From NCBI RefSeq assembly GCF_016863175.1, contig NZ_BOOJ01000030.1, positions 186,001 to 250,000 on the forward strand: DNA of 64,000 nucleotides. Direction: 5' to 3'. This DNA comes from Paraplanobispora siamensis. Lineage in GTDB: Bacteria > Actinomycetota > Actinomycetes > Streptosporangiales > Streptosporangiaceae. The notes beneath the pieces were generated by a model that was not told where the DNA came from, ran no database searches, and saw only the letters and a list, made by a program, of their open reading frames with translations. The number at the start of each line of letters is the position of its first letter. Position 1 is the stretch's first letter. Shown here piece by piece: positions 9,042-16,671 of the stretch. Made by a program: the position numbers and the translations under genes.

Positions 9042-9979
9042 GGATCGCGGTGACGGGGGCGTCGGGCTTCGTGGGCGGGGCCGTGTGCCGGGAGGCCCGG
9101 GTCCGGGGGTGGGAGGTGCACGCCTTCGGCAGGCGGGCTCAGGTGGATCCGGGGCACGTCGGCGGCGCGCCGTACCGGTCGTGGGACCTCCTCGGACGGT
9201 GGCCCGAGCGGCCGGAGGTGGACGCGGTGGTCCACTGCGCGGGCAGCGTCACGGACTGGGGGCGGCCGGCGGAGATCTGGGCGGCCAACGTGGCCGGGAC
9301 CCGCAACGCGGTGCGGGCGTTCACCGGGGCGCGGTTCGTGCACGTCAGCACGGCCAGCGTCTACGACCCCTTCCGGCCGACCGTGATGGCGACGGAGGAC
9401 CAGGCGCCCGTCACGCGTTACGTCAACGCCTACGGCGCCTCCAAGGCGGCGGCGGAGGGGGCCGCGGCGCGGGCGCCGGGCGGGGCGGTCGTCCTGCGCC
9501 CGCACGCCGTCTACGGCAGGGGGGACACCACGCTGCTGCCCCGGGTGCTGGGCGCGGTCAGGGGCGGCAGGCTCCTGGCCGTGGGCGACGGACGGCAGCG
9601 GATCAGCCTGACCTCGGTCGGCAACCTGGTCCGGGCCTGCCTGCTGGCCGCCGCGGCGCCCGCGACCGGCGCCCCGCTGCGCGGCGTCTTCAACGTGACC
9701 GACGCCGAGCCGGTCGTCCTGGACGACGCCCTGCGCGCGATCCTGAAGGAGAGGGACATCGCCGCCACGCCGTACTATCTGCCGCTGCGGCTCGTGGAAC
9801 CCGCCGCCGCCGTGACCGAGACGGCCTTCAGGCTGCTCGGGCGGGCCGATCCTCCCCGGCTGACCCGCTACGCCGCCGGACATCTGGCCGTGGAGCGCAC
9901 GCTGGACATCACCGCCGCCAGGGAGGTCCTCGGCTACCGGCCCGAGGCGACGTCGTTCGCGGGCGCCGCCGGCTGGTGA
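9038..9979 (+). CDS. NAD-dependent epimerase/dehydratase (extended SDR), last gene of cassette
   Basis: 313 residues with an N-terminal Rossmann loop TGASGFVGGAV (GxxGxxG), a catalytic YGASK at about residue 130 and a preceding STASVY serine strand. Extended SDRs act on nucleotide sugars or, as OleD and 3-beta-hydroxysteroid-type enzymes do, on beta-keto acids. With a condensing enzyme and ligase upstream, reduction of a 3-oxoacyl product is plausible; a sugar role with the glycosyltransferase is the alternative. The start overlaps the ligase stop (ATGA). Confidence 0.87.
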   Translation: MRIAVTGASGFVGGAVCREARVRGWEVHAFGRRAQVDPGHVGGAPYRSWDLLGRWPERPEVDAVVHCAGSVTDWGRPAEIWAANVAGTRNAVRAFTGARFVHVSTASVYDPFRPTVMATEDQAPVTRYVNAYGASKAAAEGAAARAPGGAVVLRPHAVYGRGDTTLLPRVLGAVRGGRLLAVGDGRQRISLTSVGNLVRACLLAAAAPATGAPLRGVFNVTDAEPVVLDDALRAILKERDIAATPYYLPLRLVEPAAAVTETAFRLLGRADPPRLTRYAAGHLAVERTLDITAAREVLGYRPEATSFAGAAGW

Positions 9980-10004
9980 CGGTCCCGTCCCCCGCGCGTC
10001 GTAT

Positions 10005-10038
10005 GGTCGGCCGGTCGGTCGGCCGGTCGGCCGGTCGG
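10005..10038 (+). repeat. Short tandem repeat of GGTCGGCC units
   Basis: About four imperfect copies of an eight-base GGTCGGCC unit sit between the SDR gene and the next LCP gene. The unit is self-complementary in part, so it may form alternative hairpins in the LCP leader. No spacer structure, so not CRISPR. Confidence 0.7.
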
Positions 10039-10101
10039 AATTTTCCCAGGTCGTCACTGGCGTGTGACATAGGGGTCGGCGCACCGGGGGATGTAGCACA
10101 G

Positions 10102-11685
10102 ATGACGGGTAAGGGGGCCCGCGGCGGCGTCGGGGTGAGTTTGGCGTTCACGTTCGGTTCGGCCGTGCTGTGGGGATTGGCGCACCTGCGGGCTGGACGT
10201 CACCGGACGGGCGCGTTCCTGATGGCCCTCCACCTGACGCTCATGGCCGTGGGGATCACCATGCTGCTCACGGCGGGCCCGTTCCTGGCCGCCCTGGCCG
10301 TGCAGCCCGGATGGTTGTGGTTCTTCGGATCGCTGGGGACGTCCTTCGCCCTCGCCACCGTGCTCGTGGTCATCCGCTCCTACCAGCTCGTCCGGCCCAG
10401 GCCGCTGACCGGGGCCGCGCGCCGTCTGTCGGCCGTCGCGGTCGCGCTGCTGTGCGTGCTGCTGGTCGTCCCGGTGGCCTACGCCACCCGGCTCGCCTAC
10501 GTCTCCCAGAAGGTGGTGAACTCGATGTTCACCACCAGCTCCACCCCCGTCACCGCCGACCCGTGGGGCGGGCGCGACCGGCTCGGCATCCTGCTGGTCG
10601 GCGCGGACTCGGCGCCCGGCCGGTTCGGCGTGCGCACCGACAGCATGACCGTGGCGAGCGTCGACACCCGCACCGGCGCCACCGTGCTGTTCGGCGTGCC
10701 GCGCAACCTGGAGCACGTCCCGCTGCCGGCCGGCCCGGCGCGCGACCGCTTCCCCTACGGCTTCGGCGGCGAGCCGCCCGGCACGCCGGGCCTGCTCAAC
10801 GAGGTCTGGCAGTACGCCGAGGACCACCCCGAGATGGTCCCCGGCACGGCCGACGGCAGACGGGGTCCCGCACTGCTGAAGCGGACGGTCGGGGACATCC
10901 TCGGGATCGAGGTCGTCTACTACGCGATGGTCGACATGCGGGGCTTCGCCAGGATCATCGACGCGATGGGCGGGGTGCGGGTCACCGTACGCGACCCGAT
11001 CGTGTACGGCAGGCACAACGAGGGCCTGATCGAGGCGGGCACGCGCAGGCTCTCGGGCGAGGAGGCGCTCTGGTACGGCAGGTCCCGCACCTACAGCGAC
11101 GACTACGTCCGCATGGGCCGCCAGAAGTGCCTGATGAACGCCGTCGCCAAGCAGGCCGACCCGGTGACGGTGATCAGGAGCTTCGAGCGGCTGGCCGAGG
11201 CCGCCGCGAGCGCGGTCTCCACCGACGTCCCCCGCGAGCTGCTGCCCGATCTGATCACCCTGGCCGGCAAGGTGAAGACCGCGAAGATCGAGAGCCTCCA
11301 GTTCGTCCCGCCGCTGATCAGCACCGCCGATCCCGACTACCGCCTGATCCGGCGGAAGGTGACCGCGGCCCTGACGGACGAGCCCGCCGGGCCGGGGACC
11401 GCCCCGCGCGGGAACATGGCCGCGGACTCGCCTTCGGCGGGGTCGCCGGGTTCACCTTCGGAGCAGTCCCCTTCAGAGGAGTCCCCTTCGGAGCAGTCCC
11501 CTTCGGGAGAGTCGCCTCCGAGCGGGTCCCCTTCGGGTGAGTCCCCCTCACAGGAGTCCCCTTCAGAGGGATCATCTTCAGAGGGATCACCTTCAGAGGG
11601 GTCACCGGAGACGGATCCGGCCCTCTCGGGCAGCCCGGCGGCCTCACCGCAGGAGACCGTCACCCTCGACGACGCCTGCGCCTGA
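10102..11685 (+). CDS. LCP family protein with multi-pass N-terminus and Ser/Pro/Glu-rich C-terminal tail
   Basis: 527 residues. Unlike the single-helix LCP at 1.4 kb, the first 130 residues hold about four hydrophobic stretches (for example FLMALHLTLMAVGITMLL and LSAVAVALLCVLLVVPVAYA). The LCP domain at about 160-420 has LLVGADSAPGRF, RTDSMTVASV, FGVPRNLEHVP, DAMGGVRVTV and DDYVRMGRQK, so the polyprenyl-phosphate transferase core is intact. Residues 443-502 are a low-complexity run of SPSE/SPSG units, then a short tail ending in CA. The tail is probably an extracellular wall-spanning linker. There is no LytR_C domain. The ATG follows GGGGGAT at loose spacing. Confidence 0.88.
   Translation: MTGKGARGGVGVSLAFTFGSAVLWGLAHLRAGRHRTGAFLMALHLTLMAVGITMLLTAGPFLAALAVQPGWLWFFGSLGTSFALATVLVVIRSYQLVRPRPLTGAARRLSAVAVALLCVLLVVPVAYATRLAYVSQKVVNSMFTTSSTPVTADPWGGRDRLGILLVGADSAPGRFGVRTDSMTVASVDTRTGATVLFGVPRNLEHVPLPAGPARDRFPYGFGGEPPGTPGLLNEVWQYAEDHPEMVPGTADGRRGPALLKRTVGDILGIEVVYYAMVDMRGFARIIDAMGGVRVTVRDPIVYGRHNEGLIEAGTRRLSGEEALWYGRSRTYSDDYVRMGRQKCLMNAVAKQADPVTVIRSFERLAEAAASAVSTDVPRELLPDLITLAGKVKTAKIESLQFVPPLISTADPDYRLIRRKVTAALTDEPAGPGTAPRGNMAADSPSAGSPGSPSEQSPSEESPSEQSPSGESPPSGSPSGESPSQESPSEGSSSEGSPSEGSPETDPALSGSPAASPQETVTLDDACA
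11428..11607 (+). repeat. Coding tandem repeat (15-18 bp units) in LCP protein tail
   Basis: Degenerate repeats built on TCCCCTTCGGAG/TCCCCTTCAGAG encode serial Ser-Pro-Ser-Glu/Gly units. Units are in frame and differ at third positions, so the repeat is kept at the protein level. Length variation between strains would be expected. Confidence 0.85.
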
Positions 11686-11692
11686 CGACCCC

Positions 11693-12172
11693 TCAGGCGG
11701 GCACTCCCCTGGCCCCGGCCCTGGCCATGCGCGTGACCACCAGGTGGTGGAAGGGGCGGATCACGTTGAAGTAGACCGGCCCGGTCCAGCGGTGGTACTT
11801 CACGATGGTGACGACCCGGAAGCGGCCCGGCTCGGCGACCACCGCGAGCCACGCGGTGAGGTGCGACTCGGTGGCCCCCGCCACGAAGTACCGGTCCTCC
11901 TCCGCCTCGGTCACGGTGAAGAAGGCCAGCTTGCCGCCGGGCGTGAACGGGATCTCCTCGGGCCGGGTCCCCCGCGCCGACGGCAGTTCGCCCTGGCGCA
12001 TGCCCAGCAGGCGCACGAACCCCGCGCGGATCCGGTAGAGCAGGCGCATCCAGCCGGGTTCGTAGGAGATGAAGCCGGCCAGGAACTCCCTGAGTGAGAC
12101 GTCGCCCTCGACGGTCTTGACGTCGACGTGGTCCGCGTCCTCGGTCAGCGCGCGGAGCCGGGGGATCACCAT
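11693..12172 (-). CDS. DUF2867 family protein, second gene of TetR operon
   Basis: 159 residues. Conserved DUF2867 features include TPGGKLAFFTV, HLTAWLAVVAE and the C-terminal YHRWTGPVYFNVIRPFHH. The family's biochemical role is unknown; its fold belongs to the START/SRPBCC-like type. The ATG is chosen because AAGGAG lies five bases upstream, inside the last codons of the TetR gene; a GTG two codons earlier would sit directly on that site. The gene is therefore translated in coupling with its regulator. It converges with the LCP gene. Confidence 0.85.
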   Translation of the reverse strand: MVIPRLRALTEDADHVDVKTVEGDVSLREFLAGFISYEPGWMRLLYRIRAGFVRLLGMRQGELPSARGTRPEEIPFTPGGKLAFFTVTEAEEDRYFVAGATESHLTAWLAVVAEPGRFRVVTIVKYHRWTGPVYFNVIRPFHHLVVTRMARAGARGVPA

Positions 12173-12174
12173 GA

Positions 12175-12717
12175 TCACTCCTTGTCGGAGGCGTAGGGAC
12201 GCAAGGCCAGGTCGTAGACCTCGCGGATTTCCTTGAACGTCAGCGGCGGCACCATGTGGCCGGCGCCGACGAGGATCAGATAGAGCAGCCGCGCCATCGT
12301 GTCCGGCTCCTCGCCGCCGCGCTGCTCCCACAACACGCGCAGGTACTCCGTCCTGCGCCGGTCCACCCGCTCCTGGACCTCCCGTGCCTGCTCGTCCTGC
12401 TGGGCCCAGGCCCGCACCGCGACCTCCAGGTCCGCGGAGTCACCGGTGCGGCCGACCAGGTCGATCAGCCGCTCCAGCCGTACCGCGGCCGGCAGGTGCG
12501 GCTCCGACTCGACGACGTCGATGAGGCTCGTGGTGAACCTGGCCTCGAAGTGGTCGAGCAGCGCGGTCCGGTAGCCCGGCATGCCCCGGAAGTGGTGGTA
12601 GAAGGAGCCCTTGGTCAGCCCGAGGCGTTCGCAGAGCAGCTCGATCGTCAGCGCCGGCGCTCCCAGACTCGCCAGGATCACGAGCCCTTCGTCCAGCCAG
12701 TCCTGCTTGGTGGCCAT
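12175..12717 (-). CDS. TetR family transcriptional regulator
   Basis: 180 residues. The N-terminal helix-turn-helix is LTIELLCERLGLTKGSFYHH at about residues 23-42, followed by the ligand domain. It is cotranscribed with the DUF2867 gene. A palindrome, CATAC-N6-GTATG, lies 13 bp upstream of its ATG and is the obvious self-regulatory operator. The inducer is unknown. Confidence 0.9.
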   Translation of the reverse strand: MATKQDWLDEGLVILASLGAPALTIELLCERLGLTKGSFYHHFRGMPGYRTALLDHFEARFTTSLIDVVESEPHLPAAVRLERLIDLVGRTGDSADLEVAVRAWAQQDEQAREVQERVDRRRTEYLRVLWEQRGGEEPDTMARLLYLILVGAGHMVPPLTFKEIREVYDLALRPYASDKE

Positions 12718-12730
12718 GAGAGAACCATGC

Positions 12731-12746
12731 CATACGGTTTGGTATG
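12731..12746. promoter_or_regulatory. Palindromic TetR-type operator upstream of the TetR-DUF2867 pair
   Basis: CATACGGTTTGGTATG: five-base arms separated by six bases, immediately upstream of the TetR start. Read on the minus strand it begins CATACCAAACCG, resembling a second palindrome at 32823-32842 between an LLM oxidoreductase and another TetR gene. Confidence 0.6.
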
Positions 12747-12897
12747 TTCCGCCACCGCCCTCCCCGGACGCGCGTTTCCGCAGGTGAACCGGGAGACAGC
12801 GAGTCTTTGGCCGTACGGCCCGCGACACGCGCCCTCGCTTTTTCCCGTACGGCCGTCCCTCCGCCCCGCCCCGTGGCATCATGGTCACGCGCAGAAG

Positions 12898-12912
12898 TTG
12901 CAATGATTTTCA
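12898..12912 (+). promoter_or_regulatory. Zur/Fur-like palindrome before the CooC-type ATPase
   Basis: TTGCAATGATTTTCA has a right half identical to the actinobacterial Zur-box half-site (TGAAAATGATTTTCA type) and a left half that matches at four of seven positions. The overlapping TGATT-N5-AATCA is also a perfect inverted repeat. The site lies about 20 bp before the chosen GTG start. Zinc control is a hypothesis only. Confidence 0.35.
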
Positions 12913-12932
12913 TAATCAGATTGGATCGCGTC

Positions 12933-13901
12933 GTGAGAGTGGCATTCGTCGGGAAGGGCGGCAGCGGCAAGACGACCCTGTCGGCGCTGTTCGCCAGGCA
13001 CACGGCGGCACGCCAGGACGGGCCGGTCGTCGCCGTCGACGCCGACATCAACCAGCACCTCGGCATGGCGCTGGGCCTGGAGGAGGGCGAACTGCCCCCT
13101 CCGCTGGGCTCCCACCTGACCGAGATCAAGGAGTTCCTGCGCGGCGACAACCCCCGGATCGGCTCGGCCGCCGCCATGGTCAAGACCACCCCGCCCGGCC
13201 GCGGCTCCCGGCTGCTGAGCCTCGACCCGGCCGACGACCCGATCCAGTCCCGGTTCTCCGCCACCACCCCCGAGGGCCTGCGGCTGATGGTCACCGGCCC
13301 GTTCAGCGAGGACGACCTCGGTGTGGCGTGCTACCACTCCAAGGTCGGCGCGGTGGAGCTCTACCTCAACCACCTCGTGGACGGCCACGGCGAATACGTC
13401 GTGGTGGACATGACCGCCGGGGCCGACTCCTTCGCCTCCGGCCTGTTCACCCGCTTCGACATGACCTTCCTGGTGGCCGAGCCGACCCGGCAGGGCGTCG
13501 GCGTCTACCGGCAGTACCGCGAGTACGCCGCCGACTACGACGTACCCCTCGCGGTCGTCGGCAACAAGGTCCACGGCCCGGGCGACGTCGCCTTCCTGCG
13601 CGAGCACGTCGGCGACGACCTGCTGGTCTGTCTGGAGCACTCGGCCGCCGTGCGGGCCATGGAGCAGGGCCGCCCGTTCACCCTGGACGACCTGGAGCCG
13701 GCCAACGCCGAGGCCCTGGCCGTCCTGCTGAAGCACCTCGACGGCCGGGAGAAGGACTGGGAGCGGTTCGGCCGCCAGGCCGTGGAGTTCCACCTGCGCA
13801 ACGCGCGGGCCTGGGCGAACCGGGCCACCGGCGAGGACCTCGCCGCCCAGGTGGATCCGGACTTCGTCTTCGGGCCCACACGAGTGTCCCCCCAGCGCTA
13901 G
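12933..13901 (+). CDS. CooC/MinD-type P-loop ATPase
   Basis: 322 residues opening with VAFVGKGGSGKTT, the deviant Walker A motif (KGGxGKT) of the MinD/ParA/CooC group, then AVDADINQHLG and VVVDMTAGADSF as switch and Walker B strands. CooC proteins help insert nickel into CO dehydrogenase, but this protein lacks an obvious paired-Cys metal site and no CODH genes are near, so function is open. Homologues of this type begin at MRVAFVGKGG, so the GTG at 12933 is preferred to an ATG 30 bases upstream that would fall inside the Zur-like palindrome. An unknown conserved gene follows 61 bp later. Confidence 0.82.
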   Translation: MRVAFVGKGGSGKTTLSALFARHTAARQDGPVVAVDADINQHLGMALGLEEGELPPPLGSHLTEIKEFLRGDNPRIGSAAAMVKTTPPGRGSRLLSLDPADDPIQSRFSATTPEGLRLMVTGPFSEDDLGVACYHSKVGAVELYLNHLVDGHGEYVVVDMTAGADSFASGLFTRFDMTFLVAEPTRQGVGVYRQYREYAADYDVPLAVVGNKVHGPGDVAFLREHVGDDLLVCLEHSAAVRAMEQGRPFTLDDLEPANAEALAVLLKHLDGREKDWERFGRQAVEFHLRNARAWANRATGEDLAAQVDPDFVFGPTRVSPQR

Positions 13902-13962
13902 CTGGAAGATCGAAATCCCCGCTCTAGTGTCTGAACGACCCCTTCTGAGAGGAGAACGCAGC

Positions 13963-14349
13963 ATGTCGCTGACCGTTTCGAACGATCTTCTCGACCAGGC
14001 GAAGGCCGGTGAGGTGGACGACGCGGCGTTCGTCGCCTGCGTCCGCGACTCGCTGCCCTACGCCTGGTCGGTGATCAGCGAGCTGGTCAGGCAGAGGACG
14101 CTCACCGGCGCCGAGTTCGCCGACAACACCGTCCCCCCGCCGGACGAGACCGCCCGCGGCCAGCTCCTGCGCTGCCTGGCCAGCGACTCCATGCGCGGCG
14201 CCCTGGAGCGCCACTTCGGAGTGAAGCTGGCCTTCCAGAACTGCCACCGGGTCGCGGTCTTCGACCCGGCCGCCACCGCGGCTCACGCCGAGTTCGTCAC
14301 CGCCAGGTCCCAGATCCTCAACCAGTCACCCGAACTCGTCGACTGCTAG
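13963..14349 (+). CDS. Conserved hypothetical protein, SCO5389 family
   Basis: 128 residues, soluble, no signal or membrane segment. The block RGQLLRCLASDSMRGALERH followed by FGVKLAFQNCHRVAVF and the closing LNQSPELVDC match my memory of the actinobacterial SCO5389 family, whose role is unknown. The ATG has a strong AGAGGAGAA ribosome site. A 10-bp-stem hairpin follows the stop. It may share a transcript with the ATPase upstream. Confidence 0.8.
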   Translation: MSLTVSNDLLDQAKAGEVDDAAFVACVRDSLPYAWSVISELVRQRTLTGAEFADNTVPPPDETARGQLLRCLASDSMRGALERHFGVKLAFQNCHRVAVFDPAATAAHAEFVTARSQILNQSPELVDC

Positions 14350-14368
14350 CCGACCTCGCATTTCCTTC

Positions 14369-14396
14369 AGGGCGCGGGCCGTGAACCCGCGCCCTT
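14369..14396 (+). terminator. Hairpin terminator after SCO5389-family gene
   Basis: AGGGCGCGGG and CCCGCGCCCT pair over ten bases around a seven-base loop, 20 bp after the stop. The downstream run is only TTCGATCTT, as is usual in high-GC actinobacteria. Confidence 0.7.
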
Positions 14397-14473
14397 CGAT
14401 CTTCCGGAACCGGGGACGAGCTCAGTATCGGGTAGTAGGAGCAATACATGACCACTCGAACAGGTGAATAAGA

Positions 14474-14587
14474 AATGCGGGCCAACAGCAAAGGGCAGGT
14501 GACGGTCCCCGCCCATCTTCGCGAGAAGTACGGGATCTCCGAAGGATGAGCACCGACGAGCTCATGGAGCTACTCCGTGGCGAGTAG
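14474..14587 (+). pseudogene. Decayed AbrB/VapB-type antitoxin gene
   Basis: Reading from 14474 gives MRANSKGQVTVPAHLREKYG then ISEG and a stop: the N-terminal swapped-hairpin half of a SpoVT/AbrB (VapB) antitoxin. One base back, an overlapping frame gives MSTDELMELLRGE and a stop, matching the C-terminal end of the same family. The middle third is missing, so an internal deletion and frameshift have killed the gene. It is followed directly by a PIN-toxin remnant. Confidence 0.75.
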
Positions 14588-14591
14588 AACC

Positions 14592-14732
14592 CATCTCCAC
14601 CCCGTCTCCCGCCGGCCGGACTTCTACATCGGTGCTCATGCGGCCGCGTGAAAGTATCGCCTGATCACCCGGGACGTGGCTCGCCACCGGACCCGCTTCC
14701 CGACCATCGAGCTGATCACTCCGGAGTCGGAC
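14592..14732 (+). pseudogene. Decayed VapC (PIN-domain) toxin remnant
   Basis: Only the C-terminal third remains. One frame reads DFYIGAHAAA, a TGA stop at 14649-14651, then KYRLITRDVARHRTRFPTIE and LITPES. This matches the end of VapC toxins, where DxxIxAHA and the LLTRD motif carry the last acidic metal-binding residues. There is no start codon and no N-terminal PIN half. With the broken antitoxin before it, this is a dead type II toxin-antitoxin locus. Confidence 0.75.
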
Positions 14733-14804
14733 GGCCTTCAGGACTCGCCGCGCGCTGGGGGAAACCCGGCCCGCGCGACGGGCGCTCCCCCGCCCGGAAG
14801 GCCG

Positions 14805-15788
14805 TCACCGCAGGCGGGGCAGGACCTCGGCGCCGAGTCTTCTGATGTTCTCCAGGGTCCGGGTGTGGTCGCCGGCGCCCTCGACCATGAGGATCAGGTG
14901 GCGCAGGCCCGTGGCGGCGGCGGTGCGCTCGATCGAGGCGACGCAGTGGTCGGCCGAGCCGACCGGGTGGGTCGTGCAGAGGAAGTCGACATATCCGGCA
15001 ATATCGCGTTGTGGTCGAGGCCGCCCGTCCACCGGCACGTATCCCGCGAGCCCGGGGCCCAGCCAGCGCGGCATGCTCGCCCTCAGCTCCCGTACGGCCT
15101 GCGCCGTCGAGTCGGCCACGTACCCCACCGCGGCGGCGATGTGGCCGGGATCCTCATCCACCGGGGACCGGTCGCGGTAGGCGCCGATCATGGCGGCCTT
15201 CTCCTCGTCCCCCACGTGCATGCCCAGCAGCATCGGCAGCCCTCTCCCGGCCGCCAGCGCCGCCGTCCCCGGCGAGGTGCAGGCCACCACCGGCCGCATC
15301 CTGACCGCCGGGACCACCGGCACCTCCCGGAACCGGAAGAACTCCCCGTCCGCCGCGACGCTGTCCCCGCCCAGGGCCGCGCAGAGCAGGTCGAGCGACT
15401 CGGCGAAGCCCCGCTCGAACCGCTCCAGCCCCGTCCCGAACACCTCCAGGTCCACCCACGGCCCGCCCCGGCCCACGCCGAGGGTGAACCGGCCGCCGGA
15501 GACCCGGTCCAAGATCGCCGCCTGCTCGGCCAGGTCCACCGGGTGCCGGGTGGACAGCACGCTCACCGCCGTGCCCACCCCGATCCGGTCCGTACGGCCC
15601 AGCGCCACCCCGGCCAGCGTCACCGCCGACGGGCACACGCCGTACGACATGAAGTGGTGCTCGGCGATCCAGGCGTCGTCGAACCCGGCCTCCTCGGCGA
15701 CGGTCACCGCCTCCACCGTGTCCCGCAGCACCTCGCCCGGGGAGCGGCCGGGGAATCCCGCCGCGACGAGGAAGACGCCGATCCTCAC
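14805..15788 (-). CDS. LLM class (luciferase-like) flavin/F420-dependent oxidoreductase
   Basis: 327 residues of a single TIM-barrel LLM domain: GVGTAVSVLSTRHPVDLAEQ and LGVGRGGPWVDLEVFG are typical flavin-phosphate-side motifs. In actinobacteria such enzymes may use F420 or FMN; which cannot be told here. The GTG start lies five bases after the RNase HII stop, so the two genes are probably cotranscribed, although no functional link is known. The substrate is unknown. Confidence 0.87.
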   Translation of the reverse strand: MRIGVFLVAAGFPGRSPGEVLRDTVEAVTVAEEAGFDDAWIAEHHFMSYGVCPSAVTLAGVALGRTDRIGVGTAVSVLSTRHPVDLAEQAAILDRVSGGRFTLGVGRGGPWVDLEVFGTGLERFERGFAESLDLLCAALGGDSVAADGEFFRFREVPVVPAVRMRPVVACTSPGTAALAAGRGLPMLLGMHVGDEEKAAMIGAYRDRSPVDEDPGHIAAAVGYVADSTAQAVRELRASMPRWLGPGLAGYVPVDGRPRPQRDIAGYVDFLCTTHPVGSADHCVASIERTAAATGLRHLILMVEGAGDHTRTLENIRRLGAEVLPRLR

Positions 15789-15793
15789 CGGCG

Positions 15794-16462
15794 CTATCCG
15801 AACAGCCCGAGCTGGCCCGCTCCGGCCGCGGTGTCGCGGTGCTTCCTGAGGTGGCGCCAGCGGGGCAGCTTGTCGAGATAGGACCACGACAGGCGGTGGT
15901 GCTCGGTTGGGCCGTGCTCGGCCAGGGCCCGCTGGTGGACCGGGGAGGGGTAGCCGGCGTTGCTGGCGAAGCCGTACTCCTCGAAGCCGAGGGAGGCCAT
16001 GTGGGCGTCGCGGCGGACCTTGGCCACCACCGAGGCCGCGGCCACCGAGACGCAGGACAGGTCGCCCTTGATCTCGCACCGGACCTGCCAGGGCGGGCCC
16101 AGGTAGTCGTGCTTGCCGTCCAGGATCACCGCGTCGGGCCGTACCGGCAGCTCCGCCAGCGCCCGGCGGGCGGCCCGGCGCAGCGCCTCGGTCATGCCGA
16201 GCGCGTCGATCTCCTCGTGCGAGGCCTCGCCGTACCCGATGCCGGTCGCCCACGCGGTGATCTCCGGGACCATGGCGGCGCGCCGGGCGGGGGTGAGCAT
16301 CTTGGAGTCGGTCAGCCCGGCGGGCGGCTCCGACAGGTCCGTGACCACGGCGCAGACCGCCACCGGCCCGGCCCAGGCCCCCCGGCCGACCTCGTCGATC
16401 CCGGCGACCAGCTTCGACCCGCCGCCGGACAGCAGGCGTTCGAGCTCATACGAGGGAGGCAT
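15794..16462 (-). CDS. rnhB: Ribonuclease HII
   Basis: 222 residues. The catalytic opening [14 protein letters not shown] carries the Asp-Glu pair, [10 protein letters not shown] the third acidic residue, and [14 protein letters not shown] the fourth; GYPSPVH is the usual substrate-binding loop. The enzyme removes ribonucleotides and RNA from RNA-DNA hybrids. In many actinobacteria rnhB follows rplS and lepB; here it is paired with an LLM oxidoreductase and flanked by a dispersed repeat, so it may be a relocated or second copy. Confidence 0.93.
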   Translation of the reverse strand: MPPSYELERLLSGGGSKLVAGIDEVGRGAWAGPVAVCAVVTDLSEPPAGLTDSKMLTPARRAAMVPEITAWATGIGYGEASHEEIDALGMTEALRRAARRALAELPVRPDAVILDGKHDYLGPPWQVRCEIKGDLSCVSVAAASVVAKVRRDAHMASLGFEEYGFASNAGYPSPVHQRALAEHGPTEHHRLSWSYLDKLPRWRHLRKHRDTAAGAGQLGLFG

Positions 16463-16506
16463 GAGGGGAAGTGTAGGGGCCTGTGTTGATGGCCGTGCTG
16501 CGCACG

Positions 16507-16671
16507 GCGGCTCGGGGGCTCCTTGACCCGGCTCCCGTCCTCGTCACGTCCTCGCCGTGTTGACGGCGACGCTGGCGCGTCGCTGGTTCGGAGGCGGCTT
16601 GGTCCGGCTCCCGCCCTCCTCACCGGGGCTGCGGGCGTTCCTCGGTTGGTTCACCGGCGCCCCCTCGCGGG
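16507..16671. repeat. Dispersed intergenic repeat, copy 1
   Basis: The segment 16628-16671 matches 23242-23285 with two mismatches in 44 bases, and flanking blocks (16566-16627, and a partial extra unit from 16507) also resemble copy 2. The repeat runs into the last codons of the LysR gene. GC-rich and with no ribosome sites; the open frames inside it are not convincing genes. Confidence 0.7.

Noticed and set aside
4567-9979. Naming the cassette an olefin (oleABCD) locus
   Set aside because: There is no OleB hydrolase, and the ligase hinge is not of OleC type by eye; similarity is kept as a hypothesis only.
10005-10038. GGTCGGCC tandem units as a regulatory or CRISPR element
   Set aside because: Too short and simple; kept only as a tandem repeat.
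11428-11607. Repeat resembling a short CRISPR array
   Set aside because: Units are contiguous, in frame and encode Ser/Pro/Glu; no spacers and no cas genes.
14676-15881. A 401-codon frame on the plus strand across the LLM gene
   Set aside because: Overlaps a gene with a complete LLM domain on the other strand and starts inside the vapC remnant.
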